Shown here piece by piece: positions 45,031 through 52,579 of a stretch of DNA of 64,000 bases. Where the stretch lies: NCBI GenBank assembly GCA_016713175.1, contig JADJPQ010000026.1, positions 310,001 through 374,000 of the forward strand, given 5' to 3'. Origin of the DNA: Planctomycetota bacterium. GTDB lineage: Bacteria; Planctomycetota; UBA1135; UBA2386. The first letter of the stretch is position 1; every line of letters begins with the position of its first letter. The translations under genes were made by a program, and so were the position numbers. The notes under the pieces were generated by a model. The model made no database searches and was not told where the DNA came from. It worked only from the letters and a program-made list of their open reading frames with translations.

Positions 45031-47693
45031 CGCGACAACTCCACGTTCAGTGACTCGATCTGTGCCAGCGTCGCGGCATCGCGACCGGCGAACTCGGCAG
45101 CGGCGGTCAGGGCTTGTCGCGCGAGCGCGCGATCGCCGGCCACCAGCGCCTGCCTGGCGTCGCAGAGCCACGGCCGGGCGGCCAACGCGGCGCAAGGATC
45201 GACGCCAGCGGCCGGATCGCGCTCGCCGACGAGCACGCGCACCGACATGCCGTCCTCGGCGCCGCGCAGCAGCCCGTGGATCGCCGTTCGCGCCTGCGCC
45301 GCCGCCGCGCCGAACTCGCCACGGTGCTCGGCTGCGGCCGACAACCACATCGCCGCCACCCCCCCACCGCGGTCGGCAGCATCGGGAATCGAGGGCAGCA
45401 ACGCCGCCGTCACCCGGCCGATCGCCTGCTGTTGCGCCGGCACCGCGACCAACGCGGTCCACAGGCAGAGCAGCCGCTGCCGCGCCAGCAACGCCAGGTC
45501 CGGGTCGTCGGCCACCGCGGCCGCGGCCGCGGCAAATGCGGCCGGCGCCAGGTCATCGGCGTCATGGCGCAGCCGTTCGGCGATCGCCGCCACCATCGGA
45601 AAGCCGGTGCGCCCCTCCGGGAACTGCCGCGCGCGCCGCAAATCGTCGTCAGGCATCGCCAGCGGCAGCTGCAGGCACAGCGACGCCAGCAAGGCGGCAT
45701 CGTCCCTGGTCAACGGGGCGGCGGTCGTGGCAATCGCCTCCCAGGCCACGCCGAGCATCCGGTCGTCGACCCGGCGCGCCGCGATCGCGGCGCCGAGCCG
45801 CTCGACCATCGCCGCGCGACCGGCGCCGGCCAGGATGCCGCGCAGCGCCGCCTCCCGCAGTTCTTCGTCCGCGGACCGTTCCCACAGTTCTTGCAGCGCC
45901 GCGGTGACTTCCGGAGCGGTGCAACGGCCGGCCCACGACGCCAACTCGACGCGCACGTCGCCGTCGTCCGTGGTGGCCATCGCCGACAGCAGCTGATGCG
46001 CGAGCGGCGTCGACAATGGCAGGTCCACATGTCGGCAGCGGCGCAGGAACGCCGCCGACCGGCGCCCGGCATTGGCGACCAGGTCCGCCAGCTGCCGACG
46101 GTCGCCGAGTTCGAGCAGCCCGATGCGCACGTGATCGAGCAGTTCGTCGCGGAACGCCGCCTGCCCGGCCGACAGCCGTGACGGATCGGCGGCCAGTTCG
46201 GCCAGCAGCAGGGCATGGACGAACGGTTCCTTCCGGCGCGCCAGGAACTCGGCGGCACTGAGGGCCGATGCCTGCGTGGTCCTGGCCTGTTCCCACATCG
46301 CCGTCACCGCCGCCTCGCTGCCCTTCGCCGCCAACAGCGAGATCGCCGCAGCCCGCGCCGCAGGCGCGTCGCGGCGACCGTCGTCGACCACCACCAGTTG
46401 CAGGACGCGCTCGACCAACGTGTCGGTCAGTTGGCAACGCGGCAGCGCCGCCAGCGCGATGCCTCGACTCTCGCCATCGCCCAACGCGTCGAGCAGCACA
46501 TCCTCCGGCAACACGCTGGGGTCGCCGGTGCACAGGCGACGGAAGCGCGCGACGTGGTCCTCCTGGACGAATGCGCGCATCGCCGGATCCCAGACCCTGG
46601 CGTCGACCAGGGCATCGAAGGCGCGCAGCCGCAACGCCGGATCGGCGTTCGGATCGCTCATCGCGGCAACGACCCGCTCGATCCGCGCCGGTCGATCGAG
46701 CAATGGGCCGGCGCGCAGCAGCCAGACCGATTCCAGGTCGATCTCGCCATCGAGCGCCGCCCGCGCCCGTTCCCCGTATCCGACCATATCGTGCGCGGCG
46801 AGATGCCGGCAGAGATCGTCCCGGGCCGCGGCCGGCAACGGTGCCAGCGCCGACAGCAGTTCGACATGGCCTCCAGGCGACATCCGGTCGACCAGCGGCA
46901 ACAGCCGGCCGAGCGGCGTCCCGGCCTGCAGACGCTCGACGACCGCTGCCACCGCACCATCGGCAACGTTGGCCGGCAGCAGGGCCAGGGCCAGCGCGAA
47001 ACCATCGCCCGCCTGTTCCTCGCGCAGCGCCTGCAGCGGCAACGCGAAGTCGGTCCGGGTCAGCACCTTGCCCGTCGCCGCCAGCGCCAGGCAGCGGACA
47101 TCCAGCGGCAACGCAACATCGGCCAGACACTCGTCGACGAACGCCCGGGCCGCCGGCCGCGGTGCCAGCGCCAGGACCCGCAGCACCAGTTCGGTCGCGG
47201 CCACGTGCTGGCGGATGCCAGCCAGCAGCGGCGCTGGCAACTCGCGCCATTCGTGCCGCAGGATCGCTGCCGCCACGACCGGCAACGTCGGCTGCTCGGC
47301 CCGCAACGCGGCCAGCATCGACGCCACGTCCAGCGAGCCGCGTTGCTGCAGCAGGGCCAGCATGCGGACGGCGGTGTCGTTGTCGGTCGCCGGATCGCGC
47401 AACAGCGCGCGCGCCGCCGCATCGTCGAGCGCGGTCGCCGGCATCGCCGCTGGTGACCGCGACGGCAACGGCTGTTCGTGATGGCGCAACAATGCCAGCG
47501 CCCGGGCCAGTTCGCGTTCGCTTTCGACCGCCGCCAGCGCGGCCGCCGGCACCTGATCGCGCGGCAGCAGCCACAACCGGCGGAACGCGCGCTCGGCGAC
47601 GATTTCATCGTCACCCTGCAACTGCACGACCAGTTCGGCCGGCGTCTGCGTCATCACCGCGACGGTCAACAGACACGCCACCAGTGCTCTCAT
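45027..47693 (-). CDS. exported HEAT-repeat protein
   Basis: An 888-residue protein. The start is the ATG at 47693, which overlaps the nnrD stop. A signal peptide (MRALVACLLTVAVMTQ) precedes a long Ala/Leu-rich array of helix pairs with HEAT-like spacing (ELVLRVLALAPRPAARAFVD, DGFALALALLPANVADGAVA, LLDALGDGESRGIALAALPR, AALQELWERSADEELREAAL). No catalytic motif is present. It probably binds proteins on the outer side of the membrane. The sequence is intact despite extreme Ala content. Confidence 0.7.
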   Translation of the reverse strand: MRALVACLLTVAVMTQTPAELVVQLQGDDEIVAERAFRRLWLLPRDQVPAAALAAVESERELARALALLRHHEQPLPSRSPAAMPATALDDAAARALLRDPATDNDTAVRMLALLQQRGSLDVASMLAALRAEQPTLPVVAAAILRHEWRELPAPLLAGIRQHVAATELVLRVLALAPRPAARAFVDECLADVALPLDVRCLALAATGKVLTRTDFALPLQALREEQAGDGFALALALLPANVADGAVAAVVERLQAGTPLGRLLPLVDRMSPGGHVELLSALAPLPAAARDDLCRHLAAHDMVGYGERARAALDGEIDLESVWLLRAGPLLDRPARIERVVAAMSDPNADPALRLRAFDALVDARVWDPAMRAFVQEDHVARFRRLCTGDPSVLPEDVLLDALGDGESRGIALAALPRCQLTDTLVERVLQLVVVDDGRRDAPAARAAAISLLAAKGSEAAVTAMWEQARTTQASALSAAEFLARRKEPFVHALLLAELAADPSRLSAGQAAFRDELLDHVRIGLLELGDRRQLADLVANAGRRSAAFLRRCRHVDLPLSTPLAHQLLSAMATTDDGDVRVELASWAGRCTAPEVTAALQELWERSADEELREAALRGILAGAGRAAMVERLGAAIAARRVDDRMLGVAWEAIATTAAPLTRDDAALLASLCLQLPLAMPDDDLRRARQFPEGRTGFPMVAAIAERLRHDADDLAPAAFAAAAAAVADDPDLALLARQRLLCLWTALVAVPAQQQAIGRVTAALLPSIPDAADRGGGVAAMWLSAAAEHRGEFGAAAAQARTAIHGLLRGAEDGMSVRVLVGERDPAAGVDPCAALAARPWLCDARQALVAGDRALARQALTAAAEFAGRDAATLAQIESLNVELSR

Positions 47694-48505
47694 GGCCGCA
47701 GTTCCTCGGCGATGGCCAGCGGCAGGTCCTCGGCGATCAGGCCGGTCTGCGACCATCGCGCCGCGACGCGGTCGCCGGCGCGGCCATGAACATGAACGGC
47801 CAGCCGCGCGGCATCGAACGGTACCAGGCCCTGCGCCAGCAGCGCGCCGAGCAAGCCGCTCAACACATCGCCGCTGCCGCCGGTGGCCATGCCCGGATTG
47901 CCGGTCGTGTTGGTGAACAACCGTTCACCATCGCCGACGAGCGTGCCGGCGCCTTTCAGCACGACGCAGTGACCGCTGCGCATGCACAGCTGCTGCAGCG
48001 CGCCACGCCGGTCGATCTGCACCAGCGCCGGCTCGGTGCCGAGCAGGCGCGCGGCTTCGCCGGGATGCGGCGTCAGGACCACGCGAGCCCGGGTCGGCAA
48101 CGGCCGCAGCGGCACCAGCACGTTCAGCGCGTCGGCATCGACGACGACCGGCACGTCGGCGCTCCGCAGGACCGCATGTACGATCGCCTTGGTGGTGCCG
48201 GAGAGGCCGAGTCCCGGCCCGATCACGATCGCATCGGCACCAGCGAGCGCCGCGACCGCATCGCGACCCGACCGCCGCGGCAACGTCGTCGCCCCTGGCA
48301 CCGCCACCATGAACGGCGAGCGCAGATCCGGCGGCAGCACCGCCCGCACCAGTCCGGCGCCGCCCCGGAGTGCCGCACGCGCACACAGGATCGCCGCCCC
48401 GAGCATGCCGTCGCTGCCGGCGATCACGACGACGGTGCCGAACGTGCCCTTGTGGGCGTCGCGCGGCCTGGGCGGCAACCGTGGCACCGAGCGCACCGGC
48501 TTCAT
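47690..48505 (-). CDS. nnrD: ADP-dependent NAD(P)H-hydrate dehydratase
   Basis: A 271-residue ribokinase-fold enzyme that repairs damaged NADHX and NADPHX to NADH and NADPH. Signature segments: GTVVVIAGSDGMLGAAILCA, RGGAGLVRA, IVIGPGLGLS, VVVDADALNVL, LTPHPGEAARLLG, VVLKGAGTLVGDG, and the phosphate loop TTGNPGMATGGSGDVLSGLL. The usual fused NnrE epimerase domain is absent, so this is the stand-alone dehydratase. The ATG at 48505 overlaps the asparaginase stop. The operon partner is unusual. Confidence 0.9.
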   Translation of the reverse strand: MKPVRSVPRLPPRPRDAHKGTFGTVVVIAGSDGMLGAAILCARAALRGGAGLVRAVLPPDLRSPFMVAVPGATTLPRRSGRDAVAALAGADAIVIGPGLGLSGTTKAIVHAVLRSADVPVVVDADALNVLVPLRPLPTRARVVLTPHPGEAARLLGTEPALVQIDRRGALQQLCMRSGHCVVLKGAGTLVGDGERLFTNTTGNPGMATGGSGDVLSGLLGALLAQGLVPFDAARLAVHVHGRAGDRVAARWSQTGLIAEDLPLAIAEELRP

Positions 48506-49548
48506 GCCCGACTCCAGTCGATCGCACAGCGAACTTCGCCGATCGGTTCGCGCCGCGTGTTCGACAACGGCAACACGTGCCACGGCCGCAGCGCGTCCGG
48601 CACGCCATCGCCAAAAACCCCGAGGTGCAAGAGCAGATCCACCAGCACCGGCTGGTAGCCGCGTTCGTTGCCATCGCGGATCTTGATCGCGATGCCCAGT
48701 CCGCCAGGACAGGCCCGCCGCGACGGGTCGGGCGCGACCCCGATCGCGTAGACGCCCTCGGCGCCGTTCTTGGCGAACATCCGCCCCGGCAGAGTCCGCA
48801 CCAACGCCGTACAGAACCGGCCCTCGCCGGCCAACAGCACCGGTTCGCGACCGACCGCGTGCAGGATCGTGCGGCATGCCGTTGCTCGAACGGACGGCTG
48901 ACCGTTCGGGTTTGCCAGACGGGCAAATCCCCGGGCCAGCGCGCGCAGCGGCAGCCAGAACGTCGGTGCACCGCAACCGTCGACCCCGACGTCGAGCGGC
49001 CCGGTGCCGGCCATCGCCGCGACCGCCGCCGCCACTTCGCGCTGGCTCCGACAACCCGGATCGAGGTAATGCGCCAGGTCATCGCCGCAAGCCGCGGCCA
49101 GATGCAGGAAGCCGGTGTGCTTGCCCCAACAGTTGTTGTGCACGCGCAGCGGCTTGCCGCCCGCCAACAGCAGCGCGCGGCGCGACGCGGCATCGTACGG
49201 CGCGTGTGGCCCGCAGCCGAGCTGCTCCTCCCGCAGCCCGCCGCGGGCGAGGAACTGCCGCACCGTCGCGACATGCGCCTCGGTCCCTTCATGGCTGGCG
49301 CACAACACGGCGATCTCGCCGTCGCTCAGTGCCAGTGAACGATCGAGCCCGCGATCGAAGAACGGCAGTGCTTGCAGCGGTTTGGTCGCCGAGCGGGCGT
49401 AGACCCCGGCGCCGACGTCGCCGACCGCCAGCAGCAGTTCGTCGTCGTGGTGGACCGCCAGCGCACCGCAGTGCCAGCTCTCGACCCGGCCGCTGCGCGA
49501 CACGGTGGCGAGGATCGGATCGACGGGGCTGCTCGGGCTCGGTTTCAC
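48502..49548 (-). CDS. L-asparaginase, Rhizobium-type (asparaginase II family)
   Basis: A 348-residue enzyme of the thermolabile Rhizobium-type asparaginase family, which hydrolyses asparagine to aspartate and ammonia. Family landmarks: the serine region ARSATKPLQALPFF, ALCASHEG-like (EIAVLCASHEGTEAH), HNNCWGKHTGFLH and GVDGCGAPTFWLPL. In many relatives the HNNC motif is followed by SGKH; here it is WGKH. The start is the GTG at 49548. It heads the operon asparaginase-nnrD-HEAT-YdjY, all overlapping by four bases. Confidence 0.82.
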   Translation of the reverse strand: MKPSPSSPVDPILATVSRSGRVESWHCGALAVHHDDELLLAVGDVGAGVYARSATKPLQALPFFDRGLDRSLALSDGEIAVLCASHEGTEAHVATVRQFLARGGLREEQLGCGPHAPYDAASRRALLLAGGKPLRVHNNCWGKHTGFLHLAAACGDDLAHYLDPGCRSQREVAAAVAAMAGTGPLDVGVDGCGAPTFWLPLRALARGFARLANPNGQPSVRATACRTILHAVGREPVLLAGEGRFCTALVRTLPGRMFAKNGAEGVYAIGVAPDPSRRACPGGLGIAIKIRDGNERGYQPVLVDLLLHLGVFGDGVPDALRPWHVLPLSNTRREPIGEVRCAIDWSRA

Positions 49549-49585
49549 GCTCGGTCGCCGTTATAACCGCCAGTGCCGAAAGCCC

Positions 49586-50005
49586 ATGGATGTCGTCGAA
49601 GTCGAACTTGCCCGCGTGATCACCCAGCTCAAGGGTGAACAGTATCTGTACCTGCGGGAGAAGGAGACCGGCCGCAGCTTCCCGATCGTGATCGGCTTCC
49701 ACGAAGTCGAGGAGATCAATCGCAAGCTGACGGGCCAGCAGGTGCCACGCCCGCTGACCCACGATCTGATGGGCCGGATCATCAAGACGCTCGGCTGGCG
49801 GCTGTCGCGGGTGGTGATCACCGAGATCCGCGAAGCGACGTTCTACGCCAACCTGGTGCTGGTGCCCGGTGACGCCGTCGGCGACAAGGGCAACGGCGAA
49901 CGGCTGGTCGACTGCCGGCCGTCCGATGCGATCGCACTGGCGGTGCAGACCGGGGCGCGGATCTTCGCCGCGCGCGACGTGATCGACGCGCTGACCGCCG
50001 GCTGA
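49586..50005 (+). CDS. bifunctional nuclease family (BFN, DUF151) protein
   Basis: A 139-residue protein of the DUF151/BFN family: EVELARVITQLKGEQYLYLR, FPIVIGFHEVEEINRKLTG, PRPLTHDLMGRIIKTLGWRL, VVITEIREATFYANLVLV, DCRPSDAIALAVQTGARIFA. Some family members have nuclease activity on RNA and DNA, but the role in bacteria is unclear. The ATG at 49586 is divergent from asparaginase, with only 37 bases between starts, so they share a promoter region. A tRNA gene follows. Confidence 0.85.
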   Translation: MDVVEVELARVITQLKGEQYLYLREKETGRSFPIVIGFHEVEEINRKLTGQQVPRPLTHDLMGRIIKTLGWRLSRVVITEIREATFYANLVLVPGDAVGDKGNGERLVDCRPSDAIALAVQTGARIFAARDVIDALTAG

Positions 50006-50087
50006 ACGGGCGGGACGGGCGGATCGGGTGCCCGCTCGACCGCGCCGGCCGGCGACGCTACGTTGCCGGCGTTGGCCGCAACCCCGC

Positions 50088-50177
50088 GGTGGGGTGGCAG
50101 AGTGGCCTAATGCGGCAGTCTTGAAAACTGCAGTTGGCGCAAGTCAACCGAGGGTTCGAATCCCTCCCCCACCGCCA
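50088..50177 (+). tRNA. tRNA-Ser(UGA)
   Basis: The acceptor stem GGTGGGG pairs with CCCCACC, followed by G and an encoded CCA. The anticodon stem GCAGT/ACTGC holds the loop CTTGAAA with anticodon TGA at 50122-50124. A long variable arm (GTTGGCGCAAGTCAAC) and GGTTCGAATCC T loop confirm a class II serine tRNA. The 7-bp acceptor stem, standard class II layout and the anticodon TGA (not TCA) exclude tRNA-Sec. Confidence 0.97.
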
Positions 50178-50213
50178 CATCCGTTCCATCAGCCCTCGGC
50201 GGCGCGGATCACG

Positions 50214-50915
50214 TCACCCTTCCACGACGACCCGCAGCCCGAACTTGTCATCGGCGCGATCGTCGTCCTCGTTCGCGATCCAGGCGCACCGCACGGTCGC
50301 CTCGTTCATGCACCATGGCCCGCCGCGCAGGTTGCCGGCTTCGGTCCACTCCCAGATGTTGCCGGCCATGTCGTGCACGCCATCCACCGTCGTCCCGGCC
50401 GGGAACGACCCCACCGGCGCCGACTGGGCGAACCCGTCGGCCGGACTGCCCCAGTTGCAGCGCATCGGATCCCACTCGTCGCCCCACGGATAGACCCGGT
50501 CGGTACCGCCGGTCGCCGCCAGTTCCCACTCGGCGTCGGTCGGCAGCCGGACCCGCCGTCCCGTGCGTTCGGACAACCACCGGCAAAACGCCCGCGCGTG
50601 GTGCAGGTTGAGGTTGCAGACCGGGTGCAGGTCCGCGCCGGCCGGCGGCCTGCCGTCCTGGAAATGCCCGAGGAACGGCTCGGTCGGTTTCGAACTCGGG
50701 TGCCCGCCGCCGTCGTACCCGGTCGCCGCGACGAACGCCGCGAACTGCGCGTTGGTGACCTCGAAACGACCGATCCAGAACGCCGGGCCGTCGCGGCCGG
50801 TCGCGATCCGTACCAGTTCCAGATCGGGACCGCACCCGGTCAACCGGTCGACCGGTGGCGAGGGCGGCGCCCCGTGGCACCCGCACAACAGAACACACGT
50901 CAGCATCGAGCGCAT
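50214..50915 (-). CDS. FGE/sulfatase-modifying-factor-like lipoprotein
   Basis: A 233-residue protein with a lipoprotein-type start (MRSMLTCVLLCGCHG). The FGE-sulfatase fold follows: FWIGRFEVTNAQFAAFVAAT, HARAFCRWLSERTGRRVRLP, TDAEWELAATGGTDRVYPWG, DMAGNIWEWTEAGNLRGGPW, DKFGLRVVVEG. True formylglycine-generating enzymes oxidise a Cys in sulfatases and use a conserved Cys pair near the C-terminus; only one Cys of the right type (GPWCMNE, or VRCAWI) can be pointed to. It is more likely a binding protein using the fold. It has no retroelement-like neighbours. Confidence 0.72.
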   Translation of the reverse strand: MRSMLTCVLLCGCHGAPPSPPVDRLTGCGPDLELVRIATGRDGPAFWIGRFEVTNAQFAAFVAATGYDGGGHPSSKPTEPFLGHFQDGRPPAGADLHPVCNLNLHHARAFCRWLSERTGRRVRLPTDAEWELAATGGTDRVYPWGDEWDPMRCNWGSPADGFAQSAPVGSFPAGTTVDGVHDMAGNIWEWTEAGNLRGGPWCMNEATVRCAWIANEDDDRADDKFGLRVVVEG

Positions 50916-51010
50916 GGCGCACTGGTCGTCGCGCACGCCCCGGTTGTTAGCCGCGTACGAGCCAATCGTCGGCACCGTTGGCCCGGACGGTTCTCTTTGC
51001 CGATACCGAG

Positions 51011-51016
51011 TAGAAT
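51011..51016 (+). promoter_or_regulatory. possible -10 box upstream of the CotH operon
   Basis: TAGAAT lies 63 bases upstream of the ATG at 51080 in the only AT-rich patch of this divergent gap. No good -35 box is seen at 16-18 bases. An alternative pair is TTGCCG (50997-51002) with TAGGTT (51020-51025), 17 bases apart. Confidence 0.2.
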
Positions 51017-51079
51017 TGCTAGGTTCTTCGCCCATTCTTCGCCTTCGCCTGACCCGACCGTGACCGGGTTCGGACCCCC

Positions 51080-52579
51080 ATGCGCCGCCGCACCCTCCAA
51101 CGCCTCGCCAACCTAGGACGCCTCGCGCTGCTGGCCGTCGTCGTCGCCGCCGCCGCCACCGCCTGGGTGTGGAGCTACCGGCCCACCTGGGTCGACAGCC
51201 TGGACGCGTGGTTGATCCGCAAGGCCCGTGGCACCTACGAACAACGCCTGAACGACGCACTGGCGATCCGACAACCGCAGGAATGCGAAGCGGCACTCGA
51301 ACGACTCGCAGCCGACCTGCACTTCGTCAAGCGCCAGGACCACCTCGCCTACGTGGCCACGCAGTGCCTCGTCCGCCTGTCCGAACTGCGCGACCAGGCC
51401 GGCGACCTGGCCGCGGCAACCGAGTGGATGAGCGAAGCCGTGGCGTTCGACGACCACAACCTGCGCTCGCTCGTGCGGCTGCACGAACTGCGCTGCCGAC
51501 GACCCGAAACCCAGAAACAAGGCGACGAGGACCTCGCGAGTTTGTGGGCGCAGTTCCCCGGCAGTCCCTGGGTCGCACCGGCCTACATCCAACGCCTGGC
51601 GAGTACGGGTCAGGGCGAAGGCGCGCTCGACGCGATCGAGAAGGCCATCGGCGCCATCGAATCCAACCTGTGGACCTTCGTCTGGGATCCGGGCCCCAGC
51701 CCCGACGGCAAACCGCCGAACGTCACCGACGGACTCGATCGCGGCACCCGGCGCGCCGACATCATGCCGACGATCGAAGACGGCGTGCTGCGGGTCCGGT
51801 TCTGTGTCAACGAACCCTGCGCGCAGGTCCGCTGGTTCCTGCCGCCGTTCTGCAGCTTCGGACTGGTGCAACCGCGGCTGCGCATGCTGTCGCCCGGCAA
51901 GTACCACGAGATCGACCTCGCCGCCGACAACGGTGAGTCCGTGCATCTTCGGCGCAGCGAGGGTCGCATCGACACGTTCGGCGAAAGCGGGCCGTGGTTG
52001 ACGGTCAAGCTGCCCGAACGGTTGCCGCCGATGACGATCTACGAGTTCTCCGGCCGGTTCGAACCGACGCACTCGGCGCTGCTGCTGGCGCCACTGCGCG
52101 GCCCGGCGTTCGCGCCGATCGAACAGGCACTGCTCGCCGCCAAGGCCGACGCCAAGGTGCAGCGACTGCGCGAACTGCGCGGGCTGGCACTCGGCCAGGC
52201 GACGGTACAGGTGTTCTGGCGGACCGCGGCCGCGGACTTCGGTAGCCAGAGCAGTCGGCCAGTCGCGCTCGGCCTGCGCATCGACGGCGGCGCACCGGTG
52301 TTTTCGACCACGGTCCGGATCGACGCCCCGGCGACGCAGATCCGGATCGACCTGCCCGAGAACGTCGGCATCCGCTACCGGCTGGACGACCTGACGCTGA
52401 TGCGCGGTGGCCAGACCGTGGCGCTGGAACCGGGCAAGCTCGAGTTCGCGTTCAGCAACGACCTGCAGCGCGACGGCAACGAACTGCTGGTCACCGGCAG
52501 CGATCCGTACTTCGGCTTCGCCGTGCCGGCCGGCGACGGCACGATCGAGTCGGTGACCTTCCGCGGAGGGATCCGATGA
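51080..52579 (+). CDS. membrane-anchored protein, first gene of CotH operon
   Basis: A 499-residue protein. One membrane segment near the start (LGRLALLAVVVAAAATAWVW) is followed by a helical TPR-like part (RLNDALAIRQPQECEAALER, LVRLSELRDQAGDLAAATEW) and a C-terminal half with beta strands and jelly-roll character (QVRWFLPPFCSFGLVQPRLR, QVFWRTAAADFGSQSSRPVA, VLRVRFCVNE). No named family. The stop overlaps the CotH start as ATGA, so both are made together at the membrane. Confidence 0.68.
   Translation: MRRRTLQRLANLGRLALLAVVVAAAATAWVWSYRPTWVDSLDAWLIRKARGTYEQRLNDALAIRQPQECEAALERLAADLHFVKRQDHLAYVATQCLVRLSELRDQAGDLAAATEWMSEAVAFDDHNLRSLVRLHELRCRRPETQKQGDEDLASLWAQFPGSPWVAPAYIQRLASTGQGEGALDAIEKAIGAIESNLWTFVWDPGPSPDGKPPNVTDGLDRGTRRADIMPTIEDGVLRVRFCVNEPCAQVRWFLPPFCSFGLVQPRLRMLSPGKYHEIDLAADNGESVHLRRSEGRIDTFGESGPWLTVKLPERLPPMTIYEFSGRFEPTHSALLLAPLRGPAFAPIEQALLAAKADAKVQRLRELRGLALGQATVQVFWRTAAADFGSQSSRPVALGLRIDGGAPVFSTTVRIDAPATQIRIDLPENVGIRYRLDDLTLMRGGQTVALEPGKLEFAFSNDLQRDGNELLVTGSDPYFGFAVPAGDGTIESVTFRGGIR

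Noticed and set aside
50088..50177. tRNA-Sec partner for the candidate selenoprotein
   Set aside because: The anticodon is TGA (Ser reading UCA), not TCA, and the acceptor stem has seven pairs, so this is an ordinary tRNA-Ser.
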